Below are positions 29,592-38,029 of a stretch of DNA of 64,000 nt, piece by piece. Numbering within the stretch: position 1 is the stretch's first letter; the number at the start of each line of letters is the position of its first letter. The stretch covers positions 372,001-436,000 of the forward strand of contig NZ_JAUMKD010000001.1 of assembly GCF_030519475.1 (NCBI RefSeq), given 5' to 3'. The translations under genes and the position numbers were made by a program. A model generated the notes under the pieces. That model did not search any database. It saw only the letters and a list, made by a program, of their open reading frames with translations, and was not told the origin of the DNA. This DNA comes from Micromonospora sp. C28SCA-DRY-2 (GTDB taxonomy: Bacteria; Actinomycetota; Actinomycetes; Mycobacteriales; Micromonosporaceae).

Positions 29592-30373
29592 GCCGGGCGG
29601 ACCACATGGACGTCGCGGCGTACGCGCTGGGCGTGCTGGACGAGCAGGACACCGAACGGTTCGAGGAGCACCTCGCCACCTGCTGGGCGTGCGCCGCGGA
29701 GCTGGAGACCATGGTGCCGGTGGTGGGGCTGCTCTCCGGCATCGACGGCGAGACGATGTCCGCGCTGGAGCAGACCCAGACCGACCCGGCCCTGCTGGAC
29801 CGCACCCTGGTCGCGGTCCGGGCCGACCGGCGGCGTACCCGGTTGCGCCAGCTGCTGGCCACCGCGGCCGCCGTGGTGGTGCTCGGCGGCCTGACCGGGA
29901 TCGGCTTCGCCAGCGTGGTCGAGCGGGACGAGGCGCCGCCGGACGTGGTCGCCGGACCGACCACCGGCGCCCCGGCCACCCCGCCGGACCAGACGCGCTC
30001 AACCGGCCCGAACGAACCGGGCCTCGGCGGCACCGAGGAGGAGGGCGACCGGCACGACGTGGTGGACTCCAGCACCGGCGTGAAGGCGACGTTCTTCGTG
30101 GTGTCGAAGGAGTTCGGCACCCGGGTCAACTTCAGCCTCTCCCGGCTGCCCGGGCCGCGCACCTGCCGGCTCGTGGTGGTACGCAAGAACGCCACCGCCG
30201 AGGTGATCTCCACCTGGTCGGTGCCGGGCGGCGGCTACGGCACCAACACCAACACCCAGCTGCTGACCCTGTCGGCGGCCACGTCGACGCCGGTCGACGA
30301 CATCAAGCAGTTCCAGGTGCAGTCGGTGGACGCGAACGGGGTGGCGAGCCCGCTGGTGACCGTACCGGTCTGA
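29588..30373 (+). CDS. Zinc-finger anti-sigma factor, membrane-anchored
   Basis: This 261-residue protein has a cytoplasmic zinc-binding anti-sigma domain with HLATCWAC (H28, C32, C35) and one membrane helix at about residues 85-107. Its extracytoplasmic C-terminal domain (about 150-261) is beta-rich and resembles the RskA C-terminal domain. It would hold the upstream ECF sigma factor inactive at the membrane until proteolysis or a redox change. The ATG at 29588 overlaps the sigma stop by four bases. It is followed by a strong hairpin, so the pair forms a two-gene operon. The inducing signal is unknown. Confidence 0.85.
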   Translation: MSRADHMDVAAYALGVLDEQDTERFEEHLATCWACAAELETMVPVVGLLSGIDGETMSALEQTQTDPALLDRTLVAVRADRRRTRLRQLLATAAAVVVLGGLTGIGFASVVERDEAPPDVVAGPTTGAPATPPDQTRSTGPNEPGLGGTEEEGDRHDVVDSSTGVKATFFVVSKEFGTRVNFSLSRLPGPRTCRLVVVRKNATAEVISTWSVPGGGYGTNTNTQLLTLSAATSTPVDDIKQFQVQSVDANGVASPLVTVPV

Positions 30374-30383
30374 CCCGTCGACA

Positions 30384-30424
30384 CCGATCGGCGCCGGCCC
30401 GCGACAATGGCCGGCGCCGATCGG
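30384..30424 (+). terminator. 16-bp hairpin terminator after the sigma/anti-sigma pair
   Basis: Arms 30384-30399 (CCGATCGGCGCCGGCC) and 30409-30424 are perfect reverse complements with a 9-base loop. The hairpin starts 10 bases after the anti-sigma stop. Confidence 0.82.
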
Positions 30425-30581
30425 TCGTTGGTTTTCCCGAATGGCCGCCGTCGATGGCGCGCACGCAGCCGGGTCACGCCCGGTTCAACCATTCCTTGTG
30501 AAATTGGCCACGGATCCGATTTCAACCTTGACAGCCCTCGTGCCGTATTACCCGGTGAACTGCCAAGCATGAGGAGGGCAC

Positions 30582-31232
30582 GTGGCACAGATGAAGCGGA
30601 CCGTCATCGTCGCGAGCGCGATGGTCGCACTTACGGCCTGCGCTCCCGCGGGCTACGACGGGGCGAACCAGAGCGCGGCCGAGCCGGTCGCCGTCGCCGC
30701 GGCCGAGCCCACCGCGACGGCTGAACCGGAGGCGTCGGCATCCGCGGAGGCCCCGGCGGCCGACGCGCCGCCGCCCGCCGACGTCGAACTCACCGACCGG
30801 CTGATCGGCAAGAAGGTCGCCCGGATGGGCAGCGTGGTGACCGACCAGGACGGCTGGATCCTGTACCGCTTCGACAAGGACACCAACGACCCGGCGGCGT
30901 CCAACTGCGTCGACAAGTGCGCGGAGGTCTGGCCGCCGGCGCTCACCGACGGCAACCCGCAGCTCAACGGCGTCTCCGACGACAAGGTCGGCACCGTCAC
31001 CCGGCAGGACGGCACCCGGCAGATCACCCTGGACGGCTGGCCGCTGTACCGCTACATCGGCGACAAGAAGCCCGGCCAGTGGAAGGGCCAGGGCGTCGGT
31101 GGCACCTGGTTCGTGGTGGCCCCGGACGGCAAGAAGAACCTGACCTGCCTGCCGACCGGCACGCCGAAGCCGGTGGCCCCGCCCTCGGACGACCAGGGCG
31201 CGCCGGCCGGCGACTCCGGCTACTCGTACTGA
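30582..31232 (+). CDS. Secreted lipoprotein with tandem YxxY/W-type repeats (COG4315-like)
   Basis: This 216-residue lipoprotein has a type II signal peptide with lipobox LTAC near residue 20, then an Ala/Glu/Pro-rich linker. Two copies of the COG4315 repeat follow (about 83-125 and 135-178). Each holds an aromatic pattern such as WILYRFDKD or WPLYRYIGD, and the first has a CVDKC cysteine pair with a downstream WPP. The family is exported and often lies beside ECF sigma/anti-sigma genes, as here; its molecular role is unknown. The GTG at 30582 follows GAGGAGGG. TTGACA at 30528-30533 could be a -35 box, but I could not place a good -10. Confidence 0.8.
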   Translation: MAQMKRTVIVASAMVALTACAPAGYDGANQSAAEPVAVAAAEPTATAEPEASASAEAPAADAPPPADVELTDRLIGKKVARMGSVVTDQDGWILYRFDKDTNDPAASNCVDKCAEVWPPALTDGNPQLNGVSDDKVGTVTRQDGTRQITLDGWPLYRYIGDKKPGQWKGQGVGGTWFVVAPDGKKNLTCLPTGTPKPVAPPSDDQGAPAGDSGYSY

Positions 31233-31498
31233 CCCACGTCAGGCCCGGTGGCCGGTCGCAGCCGGGGAGGGCGCGGCCGGTCACCGTCGTCGGCCGGGTC
31301 GGCGGCACCGGCCGCCGGTCCGGGCGCCCGGGAGCGGGCCCGGGTCGGTGGCGCGCCCACGCCAGCAGGCGCTGCCCACCGGCACTCCCGAACCCACGGT
31401 CGGCATTCCGGCGGCCCACTGTCGGAGGGAGCACCGCCGACGCCACGCGCGTCGGCGGTGTCGTGTGTCACCCGGACCGCCCGTGACAGCATGTCCCG
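31233..31498. other. Intergenic region with a 12-bp hairpin
   Basis: No gene is supported in these 266 bases. A perfect inverted repeat with arms 31432-31443 (CACCGCCGACGC) and 31449-31460 and a 5-base loop ends 38 bases before the glycosylase GTG. It may terminate upstream transcription or lie in the leader of the next gene. Confidence 0.55.
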
Positions 31499-32410
31499 GT
31501 GACCGAACCCACCGCGCGCCGGGCGCTGCGCCCGCCGGCCGGCTACCGGCTGGCCGCGTCGGTGCGGGCGCTCACCTTCAGCCCGTACGACCCGTGCGCG
31601 CGGATCGCCGGCGGCGCCCTCTGGTGGGCCACCCGCACCCCGGCCGGTCCGGCCACCCTGGCCCTGCGCCCGGCCGCCGGCGAGCTGGTCGCCGAGGGGT
31701 ACGGCCCGGGCGCCGACTGGGTGGTGGACCGGGCGGACGCGGTGGCCGGGCTGCGCGACGACCTCACCGGGTTCGCCACGCTCGCCGCCGCCCACCCGGT
31801 GGTGGCCCGGCTGGCGGCGCAGCACCGGGGGCTACGGATGCCGGCCACCGGGCTGGTCTTCCCCCGGCTGCTGCGGGCGGTCTTCGAGCAGAAGGTGACC
31901 GGCAAGGAGGCCTACCGGGCGTACGCGGCGACGGTGCGGCACTTCGGCGAGCCGGCGCCGGGCCCGCTGCCGCTGCTGCTGCCGCCGGAGCCGGCCGCCG
32001 TGGCGGCCAGCCCCTACTGGGTGTTCCACCCGTTCGGGGTGGAGCAGCGCCGGGCCGAGACGCTGCGCCGCGCGGCGGCCGCCGCCGACCGGTTGCAGCG
32101 CTGCGCGGACGCCGCCGAGGCCACCCGCCGGCTCACCGCGATCGCCGGCATCGGCCCGTGGACCGCCGCCGAGGTGGTCCGGGTCGCCTACGGCGATCCG
32201 GACGCGGTCAGCGTCGGCGACTACCACATCCCGAACACGGTGGCCTGGGCGCTGGCCGGCGAGCCGCGCGGCGACGACGCCCGGATGCTGGCCCTGCTGG
32301 AGCCGTTCCGCGGCCACCGGGGCCGGGTCTGCCTACTGCTGGAGGCCGCCGGCGTGCAGGCGCCGAAGTTCGGACCCCGCGCCCCGATCCGCTCCTTCGC
32401 CCGGTTCTGA
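31499..32410 (+). CDS. AlkA-like DNA-3-methyladenine glycosylase
   Basis: This 303-residue protein belongs to the HhH-GPD superfamily of base-excision glycosylases. The helix-hairpin-helix LTAIAGIGPWTAAEVVRVA lies near residues 211-229, and the catalytic Asp is in VSVGDYHIPN about 15 residues later. The N-terminal third resembles the AlkA N-domain. It would remove alkylated purines such as 3-methyladenine. It lies within a region rich in DNA-repair genes (HerA-SbcCD-NurA upstream, LigC downstream) but appears to be transcribed alone. The GTG at 31499 is used; no obvious ribosome-binding site precedes it. Confidence 0.87.
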   Translation: MTEPTARRALRPPAGYRLAASVRALTFSPYDPCARIAGGALWWATRTPAGPATLALRPAAGELVAEGYGPGADWVVDRADAVAGLRDDLTGFATLAAAHPVVARLAAQHRGLRMPATGLVFPRLLRAVFEQKVTGKEAYRAYAATVRHFGEPAPGPLPLLLPPEPAAVAASPYWVFHPFGVEQRRAETLRRAAAAADRLQRCADAAEATRRLTAIAGIGPWTAAEVVRVAYGDPDAVSVGDYHIPNTVAWALAGEPRGDDARMLALLEPFRGHRGRVCLLLEAAGVQAPKFGPRAPIRSFARF

Positions 32411-32475
32411 GCGCCAGCTCCGGCACGCGCCGGGGAACGATCACGACCATGCCGCCGGCCGGCGCCGGCGCGGCG

Positions 32476-32985
32476 TCAGCGGCGGGCGCAGAGCCGGCGC
32501 AGCGTGCGCCCCAGCCACCAGGCGTACGCGTGCTGGAAGAGCCGGCCGGCCGGCCCGGCCGCGCGCATCAGGAACCCGCCGGGGCGGCTGAACGCCACCA
32601 CCTCGAACCAGACCCGGCCGGCGGCGTCGCGGCTGACCACGAACGCCTCCTCGCCGCGCGCCGGGTGCCCGGGGAGCGTGCCGTAGCCGAAGCCGGCCCG
32701 GTCTCCGTCGTCGACGGCCCAGACCACCTGGCAGGGCGCGGCCAGCCGCAGCGCACCGACGCCCAGCCGGGAGACGACCCGCACCCCGGGCTCGGCGCGG
32801 GCGGCGTCGGTGTCCATCCGGATCCCGGCCGACCGGTGCAGGCGCCAGGAGAGCACTGCCGCGCCGGCGGCGGTGAAACAGCCGTCCGGCAGGCGGACCC
32901 GGTGCCGCACGTGCCGCCAGCCGTCCGGCAGCCGCCCGTCGCGGGTGGCGCCGACGTGCGGATAGGTCAGTGCCGGCACGCGCAC
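32476..32985 (-). CDS. DUF1990 (UPF0548) family protein
   Basis: This 169-residue protein fits the DUF1990 family in length and pattern. It has an N-terminal LTYPHVGATR, a central VVWAVDDGDRAGFGYGTLPGHP segment and a C-terminal EEAFVV...FEVVAFSRPG region followed by a basic helix. The family is common in actinobacteria and has no known function; some members are predicted to have a lipid- or membrane-binding beta barrel. It starts with GTG at 32985. Another small minus-strand gene lies 73 bases upstream. Confidence 0.8.
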   Translation of the reverse strand: MRVPALTYPHVGATRDGRLPDGWRHVRHRVRLPDGCFTAAGAAVLSWRLHRSAGIRMDTDAARAEPGVRVVSRLGVGALRLAAPCQVVWAVDDGDRAGFGYGTLPGHPARGEEAFVVSRDAAGRVWFEVVAFSRPGGFLMRAAGPAGRLFQHAYAWWLGRTLRRLCARR

Positions 32986-33058
32986 CCCCAGGCTCGACGG
33001 ATCACCGCCAGCGTACGGGCGGCCGGAGCCGACGCCCCGCCGGCCGGCCCGGCCCGGC

Positions 33059-33271
33059 TCAGGCCGCCTCGCGCAGGTCGGCCAGTTCCAGCGGAGTGCT
33101 CCGGCGCAGCAGCTCCTCCAGCTCGGCCACCGAACCCACCTCGCCGAGCACGTTCTTGCCGCCGCCGAACCGCCGCGGATAGCGGTGCACCAGCCGGTAG
33201 CGGTACCGGCCCCGGATCAGCTCGACGCTGACCCGCCAGCGACCGCAACACCCGCAGACCCACTCGGACAC
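33059..33271 (-). CDS. Small Cys-containing protein of unknown function
   Basis: This is a 70-residue protein from a GTG at 33271. The N-terminus has CGCCGRW, suggestive of half a metal-binding knuckle; the middle is rich in Arg and Tyr, and the C-terminal half is an acidic amphipathic helix ending in LADLREAA. I do not recognise a family. The codon pattern, with high third-position G+C, supports real coding. It lies between DUF1990 (same strand, downstream) and the divergent ligase gene. Confidence 0.5.
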   Translation of the reverse strand: MSEWVCGCCGRWRVSVELIRGRYRYRLVHRYPRRFGGGKNVLGEVGSVAELEELLRRSTPLELADLREAA

Positions 33272-33407
33272 CCCGCGAAAGTAGCTCTGACCTGCGGGTA
33301 TCTGATCCGGTCGGCGGGGCGCAAGCGGGACGACGCGGGACACGCCACCCGGGTGCCGGCGGTGATCCGCCTCACCGCTGTCGGTGCCGTCTGGTTGACT
33401 GGTCGCC

Positions 33408-34520
33408 GTGGAGCTGCCGATCAATCCGCCGGTCGAGCCGATGCTGGCCAAGAGCGTCGCGAAGATCCCCACCGCCGCCGGGATGACCTACGAACCGAAG
33501 TGGGACGGCTTCCGGTGCATCGTCTTCCGCGACGGCGACGAGGTCGAGCTGGCCAGCCGGGGCGGCAAGACGATGACCCGCTACTTCCCCGAGGTGGTCG
33601 AGCAGGCCCGGCGGCAACTGCCCGAGCGGTGCGCGGTCGACGGCGAGCTGATCGTGATCCGCCGCGACGGGCCGGGCGGCCAGCCCCGGCTCGACTTCGA
33701 GCTGCTGGCCCAGCGCATCCACCCGGCCGCCTCCCGGGTGAAGCTGCTCGCCGAGACCACCCCGGCCGACTTCGTCGCGTTCGACCTGCTGGCGCTCGGC
33801 GACGAAACGCTGCTCGACGCGCCCTACCCGCAGCGGCGGGCCCGATTGGAGGCCGCGCTGGCCGGGGTGCGCCCGCCGGTGCACGTTACCCAGATCACCA
33901 CCGACCCGGAGACCGCGCACCGCTGGTTCGACGTCTTCGAGGGTGCCGGCCTGGACGGGCTGATCGCCAAGCCGGCCGACCTGCCGTACGAGCCGGGCAA
34001 GCGGCTGATGTTCAAGGTCAAGCACGCCCGCACGGCCGACGTGGTGGTGGCGGGTTTCCGCTGGCACAAGTCCGGCCCGGTGGTGGGTTCGCTGCTGCTC
34101 GGCCTCTACGACGACGCCGGCGTGCTGCACCACGTCGGGGTGTGCGCCTCGTTCACCATGGCCCGCCGGGCCGAGTTGCTCGACGAGCTGGCGCCCTACC
34201 GGGACGCCGGTGCCGAGCACCCGTGGGTGCACGGCGACCACGAGCGGGGCCAGCGGATCCCGGGCGGGGTCAGCCGGTGGACCGGCACCAAGAACCTGGA
34301 GTGGGAGCCGCTGCGTCCCGACCTGGTGGTCGAGGTCGGCTACGACGCCATGGAGGGCGACCGGTTCCGGCACACCGCCCAGTTCGTCCGCTGGCGGCCC
34401 GACCGCGACCCGCGCTCCTGCGGCTACGACCAGCTCGACCGCCCGGTCCGGTTCGACGTGGACCAGGTGCTGCGCGGTGACCCCGCGGCGACCGTCGGGT
34501 CCGCCGCCGGTCCGGCGTAG
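33408..34520 (+). CDS. ligC: ATP-dependent DNA ligase (LigC type)
   Basis: This 370-residue minimal ATP-dependent ligase has the adenylation lysine in EPKWDGFR (K31). Motif III is in FVAFDLLA, motif IV in GLDGLIAK and motif V in LMFKVKHARTADVV. An OB domain follows with a conserved RHTAQFVRWRPD near the C-terminus. It lacks the polymerase and nuclease domains of LigD, matching LigC of Mycobacterium. LigC ligases act in end joining or excision repair. A stand-alone LigD-type polymerase lies 13 kb away in this window. The GTG at 33408 gives a typical family N-terminus. Confidence 0.9.
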   Translation: MELPINPPVEPMLAKSVAKIPTAAGMTYEPKWDGFRCIVFRDGDEVELASRGGKTMTRYFPEVVEQARRQLPERCAVDGELIVIRRDGPGGQPRLDFELLAQRIHPAASRVKLLAETTPADFVAFDLLALGDETLLDAPYPQRRARLEAALAGVRPPVHVTQITTDPETAHRWFDVFEGAGLDGLIAKPADLPYEPGKRLMFKVKHARTADVVVAGFRWHKSGPVVGSLLLGLYDDAGVLHHVGVCASFTMARRAELLDELAPYRDAGAEHPWVHGDHERGQRIPGGVSRWTGTKNLEWEPLRPDLVVEVGYDAMEGDRFRHTAQFVRWRPDRDPRSCGYDQLDRPVRFDVDQVLRGDPAATVGSAAGPA

Positions 34521-34553
34521 CCTGGCCGTCGACCCGATCACGGAGGCTCGCTC

Positions 34554-36137
34554 GTGACCCGCACTTCCGACCGGATCCGCCGGTTCCGGCTCACCCTGGC
34601 CGGGCTGGCCGGCGCCGCGCTGGTCGCCGCCGGCTGCACCCTCCCGGCGCTCGCGCCGCGGACGGACACCGACGGCGAGGCGGCCGCGCCGGGCACCGCG
34701 CCGACCTGGCGGGCCTGCCCGGAGGTGGCCGAGGAGCTGGTCGGGCGGGGCGCGCCGGGCATGCGCTACGAGTGCGCCCGGATCGCGGTGCCGCGCAACT
34801 GGGGCACCGGCACCGGGGCCACCGCCGGGCCGGGCGTCGGCGAGACCTTCGAGATCGCGCTGCTGCGGGCCCGCTCCACCAAGCAGCGCGACCGGATCGG
34901 CTCGCTGGTGGTCAACCCGGGCGGCCCCGGCGGATCCGGCGTGGACACCGCCGTCTACCTCTCCTTCGGCCCGGCGTTCGGCGGCCTGCCGGCCTCGGTG
35001 ACCGACCGCTTCGACATCGTCGGCTTCGACCCGCGCGGGGTGTCCCGGTCCAGCCCGGTGAAGTGCATCTCCGACGCCGACCTGGACGCCAGCTTCGGCT
35101 ACGACCCGGACCCGGCGAGCCAGGCGGCGTTCGACGGGTTCGTCGCGCTCAGCCAGCGGATCGGGCGGGGCTGCGGAGAGCGCTACGGCGACCAGTTGCC
35201 GCTCTACGGCACCGAGCAGGCCGCCCGGGACATGGACGCGGTGCGCGCCGCCGTCGGCGACGACAAGCTCACCTACCTCGGCTACTCCTACGGCACCCTG
35301 CTCGGCGCCACCTACGCCCAGCTCTACCCGCAGCGGGTGCGCGCCCTGGTGCTCGACGGCGCGGTCGACCCGAAGATGGGGCTGATCGCCGGCTCGGAGA
35401 GCCAGGCCAAGGGCTTCGAGCGGGCGTTCGACAACTTCACCCGGTGGTGCGCCGCCAACGCCGGCCGCTGCCCGATCGCGCCGGACGCCCGGGCCGCGGT
35501 CACCTCGGCGATCGACAAGGCGCGGGTCTCGCCGGTGCGCGGCGCCGACGGGCGGGAGGCGACCCCCGGCTGGGTCTTCTACGCGGTCATCTCCTCGCTC
35601 TACACCGAGTCCGGGTGGCAGGAGCTGGCCCGGGCCGTCGACCGGCTGGAGGGCGGCGACCCGGAGCAGGTGTTCCGCCTCGCCGACGCGTACGCCGGCC
35701 GCGAGGAGGACGGGCACTACTCCAACCTGTTCGACGCCAACCTGGCGGTGAACTGCGCCGACGAGGAGGAGAAGCCGAGCCGGGAGCGGATCCGCCAGTT
35801 GCAGTCGCAGTGGCGGGAGAAGTACCCGCTGTTCGGTCCGGCGCTCGCCGTCGGCATGCTCTCCTGCACCGAGTGGCCCGGTGGCCGCGACCCGTACCCG
35901 ACCGGCCGGGCCGACGGGGCGCCGCCGATCGTGGTGGTCGGCACCACCGGCGACCCGGCGACCCCCTACGAGCAGACCGCCGCGCTCGCCACGATGCTCG
36001 GGGTGGGCCGGGTGCTGACCTGGGAGGGCGAGGGGCACACCGCCTATCCGCAGACCACCTGCATCACCGCGGCCGTCGACGCCTACCTGATCGACCTGAC
36101 CGTTCCCAGGCCGGGGCTGCGCTGCCCGGCCCGCTGA
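34554..36137 (+). CDS. Secreted S33-family alpha/beta-hydrolase lipoprotein (tripeptidyl aminopeptidase-like)
   Basis: This 527-residue exported hydrolase has a signal peptide with lipobox VAAGC near residue 28. It has an oxyanion-hole segment VVNPGGPGGSG (about 121-131), the nucleophile elbow GYSYG (S245), and a C-terminal TAP-like domain carrying the Asp (GTTGDPATP) and His (GEGHTAY). Homologues such as Streptomyces SlpD, SlpE and Tap cleave tripeptides or act on esters outside the cell. The GTG at 34554 is used. Its 3' end overlaps the convergent channel gene by 74 bases. Confidence 0.88.
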   Translation: MTRTSDRIRRFRLTLAGLAGAALVAAGCTLPALAPRTDTDGEAAAPGTAPTWRACPEVAEELVGRGAPGMRYECARIAVPRNWGTGTGATAGPGVGETFEIALLRARSTKQRDRIGSLVVNPGGPGGSGVDTAVYLSFGPAFGGLPASVTDRFDIVGFDPRGVSRSSPVKCISDADLDASFGYDPDPASQAAFDGFVALSQRIGRGCGERYGDQLPLYGTEQAARDMDAVRAAVGDDKLTYLGYSYGTLLGATYAQLYPQRVRALVLDGAVDPKMGLIAGSESQAKGFERAFDNFTRWCAANAGRCPIAPDARAAVTSAIDKARVSPVRGADGREATPGWVFYAVISSLYTESGWQELARAVDRLEGGDPEQVFRLADAYAGREEDGHYSNLFDANLAVNCADEEEKPSRERIRQLQSQWREKYPLFGPALAVGMLSCTEWPGGRDPYPTGRADGAPPIVVVGTTGDPATPYEQTAALATMLGVGRVLTWEGEGHTAYPQTTCITAAVDAYLIDLTVPRPGLRCPAR

Positions 36138-36576
36138 CCGGGCGCTCCGCCGGCAGGTCCGGCAGCTCGATGCCGTGCCGGGTGGCGAGTTCCTCCAGCA
36201 GCGCCCGCATCCGGCGTACGTCGGCCTTGAGCTGCTCCTGCTCCTCGTGCTCGAAGGCGTCGTCGTCGACGATCAGCCGGCTGGCGAAGTGCGCGGTGAT
36301 CAGTGGGATGACCAGCAGGACCATGGTGGAGATGAGCAGCGCGGCCAGGGTACGGCCGGCCCAGCTGGTGGGTGAGATGTCGCCGTACCCGACGGTGGAG
36401 GCGGTCACCACCGCCCACCAGACCGCGTCGGCCGGGGTGCGGTTCTCCACCTCGCCGTAGATGACGCCGGCCACCACGATCATCAGCAGATACGAGGTGA
36501 TCAGCGTCCGGGGCGAGTTGGCGAACCAGACCAGCCCCCGGTAGATCAACCGGAACGGCAGCAGCAGGGCGTCCAT
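36064..36576 (-). CDS. Two-helix potassium channel protein
   Basis: This 170-residue protein has two membrane helices (about 24-42 and 70-92) around a pore loop with the K+ selectivity filter TVGYGD at 61-66. A charged cytoplasmic tail (about 100-170) begins with a short Glu-rich coiled coil. It belongs to the Ion_trans_2 channels and would form a tetramer. No RCK/TrkA domain is attached, so its gating is unclear. The ATG at 36576 is the only sensible start. The gene runs convergently into the S33 peptidase gene, with the last 24 codons antisense to it. Confidence 0.9.
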   Translation of the reverse strand: MDALLLPFRLIYRGLVWFANSPRTLITSYLLMIVVAGVIYGEVENRTPADAVWWAVVTASTVGYGDISPTSWAGRTLAALLISTMVLLVIPLITAHFASRLIVDDDAFEHEEQEQLKADVRRMRALLEELATRHGIELPDLPAERPVSGPGSAAPAWERSGRSGRRRRPR

Positions 36577-36650
36577 GTCGCACCATGCTGCCCGGTGGCG
36601 GCAACCGGTGCCCGCACATCGGCCGGGGTCGCTGTGCCAGGCTCACCGGC

Positions 36651-37103
36651 ATGAGCGAAGTGATCTTCCGTGAGGCCGTCCGGGCCGATCTGCCCGCCAT
36701 CGTCGCCCTGCTCGCCGACGACGTGCTCGGCAAGGCGCGCGACCACACCGAGGTGGACGCGGCGTACGAGAAGGCGTTCGCCGACATCACCGCCGATCCG
36801 CGCAACCAGCTGATCGTGGCCGACGCCGACGGCGAACTGCTCGGCTGCATGCAGCTGACCTACATTCCCGGCCTCGGCCGGCACGGCGCCGAACGGCAGC
36901 TCATCGAGTCGGTGCGGATCCGCTCGGACCGGCGTGGCCAGGGGCTCGGCCGGACGATGATGACCTGGGCGATCGACCAGGCGAAGCAGCGGGGCTGCGC
37001 GCTGGTGCAGCTCACCACTGACAAGACCCGCCACGACGCGCACCGCTTCTACCTGGGCCTCGGCTTCGTCGCCAGCCACGAGGGCATGAAGCTCCCGCTC
37101 TGA
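36651..37103 (+). CDS. GNAT family N-acetyltransferase
   Basis: This 150-residue single-domain GNAT has motif A with the acetyl-CoA pyrophosphate loop RRGQGLGRTMM near residues 92-102. A C-terminal motif B follows with AHRFYLGLGFVASHEGMK. It is most like the ArsN2/PhnO-type small acetyltransferases, but the substrate cannot be inferred. The ATG at 36651 is chosen because conserved sequence begins at once (VIFREAVRADLPAI). It is divergent from the channel gene with a 74-base gap, and followed by a tandem repeat region. Confidence 0.85.
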   Translation: MSEVIFREAVRADLPAIVALLADDVLGKARDHTEVDAAYEKAFADITADPRNQLIVADADGELLGCMQLTYIPGLGRHGAERQLIESVRIRSDRRGQGLGRTMMTWAIDQAKQRGCALVQLTTDKTRHDAHRFYLGLGFVASHEGMKLPL

Positions 37104-37130
37104 CGGCTCCCCGGCGAGATCCACGCGACC

Positions 37131-37355
37131 CCGGCGGGCACCGCTCGCCGTCGCGCGGTGGCCGGCCGGGGCGGCACGGGCGGCGACGCTCGCCGTCGCA
37201 CTGCCGGCCGAAGGCGATGCGGGCGGTGACGCTCGCCGTCGCACTGCCGCCGGCCGAGGCGGCGCGGGCGGTGACGCTCGCCGTCGCACTGCCGCCGGCC
37301 GAGGCGATGCGGGCGGTGACGCTCGCCGTCGCGCTGCCGCCGGCCGGGGCGGCGT
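37131..37355 (+). repeat. 45-bp tandem repeat, about five copies
   Basis: The segment GACGCTCGCCGTCGCACTGC recurs at 37185, 37228, 37273 and 37318, with a degenerate first copy near 37143. Spacings are 45, 43, 45 and 45 bases. Inner copies are nearly identical. The unit length is a multiple of three, and the plus-strand frame stays open (RAVTLAVALPPAEA per unit) into the downstream membrane protein gene. I regard it as an intergenic minisatellite, because the better-supported start of that gene lies beyond it. Confidence 0.8.
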
Positions 37356-37492
37356 GCGGGGCCAGGCCGCCGCCGCGATCCGCCGGGCGGGCCACGCTCC
37401 CCCGCGTCGGGGAGCGGGGTCCCCCGGCGGCGGGGTGTCCGGCCCTCCTCGGCCGGCCAGGCTGGAACGGCCGCCGAGGAACGGAGACCGTC

Positions 37493-38026
37493 ATGAGCAG
37501 CGCAACCGCCGTCGCCGCCGCCCCGTCACGCCACCCCCGCGACGGGCGACCGGCACCCCGGTGGGCGGTGCGGACCGCCCACCTGATCCCCCTGCTCACC
37601 CTCCCGTCCGGGCTGTGGCGCGTCGCGCTGGTGGCCGGCGTACCACTCGGCACGGTGGGCGTGGACGAGCCGATCCGAGGGTGGCTCGCCGCGTACATCG
37701 TGTCGCTGAGCCTGGTCTCCGAGGCGCTCGCGCTGCTCGCGATCGGGCTGGTCCGGCCGTGGGGCGAGGTCTTCCCGCGCTGGCTGCCGCTGGTCGGCGG
37801 CCGGCGGGTGCCACCGCCGTTCGCCGTCACCGCGGCCACCGCCGGCGCCGTCGCGCTCATCCTGATCTGGGGGTACGCCGCGGTCAACGTGGTGCTGGGC
37901 GACGGGACGGGCTTCACGCCGGCCGGCTGGGTGCTGATGCTCGCCTGCTACACGCCGCTGCTGCTCTGGGGGCCGCTGCTGCTCGCCCTCACCGTGGCCT
38001 ACCACCGGCGCCGCTGCCGGGACTGA
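37493..38026 (+). CDS. Small integral membrane protein, unknown function
   Basis: This 177-residue protein has four predicted membrane helices (roughly 30-50, 65-88, 108-130 and 142-165), a basic N-terminus, and the C-terminal tail YHRRRCRD. I do not recognise a named family, although similar four-helix proteins are common in actinomycetes. The ATG at 37493 has GGAG six bases upstream. The same frame is open far upstream through the 45-bp repeats, so an extended form starting near 37217 cannot be ruled out. It is probably monocistronic. Confidence 0.65.
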   Translation: MSSATAVAAAPSRHPRDGRPAPRWAVRTAHLIPLLTLPSGLWRVALVAGVPLGTVGVDEPIRGWLAAYIVSLSLVSEALALLAIGLVRPWGEVFPRWLPLVGGRRVPPPFAVTAATAGAVALILIWGYAAVNVVLGDGTGFTPAGWVLMLACYTPLLLWGPLLLALTVAYHRRRCRD

Positions 38027-38029
38027 GCC

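Noticed and set aside
33372..36038. An 888-codon minus-strand frame spanning ligC and the S33 peptidase gene
   Set aside because: It crosses two well-supported genes on the other strand, and its product is low-complexity without motifs.
37131..37355. Possible CRISPR array
   Set aside because: The repeats are contiguous 45-bp units without unique spacers, and no cas genes are present.
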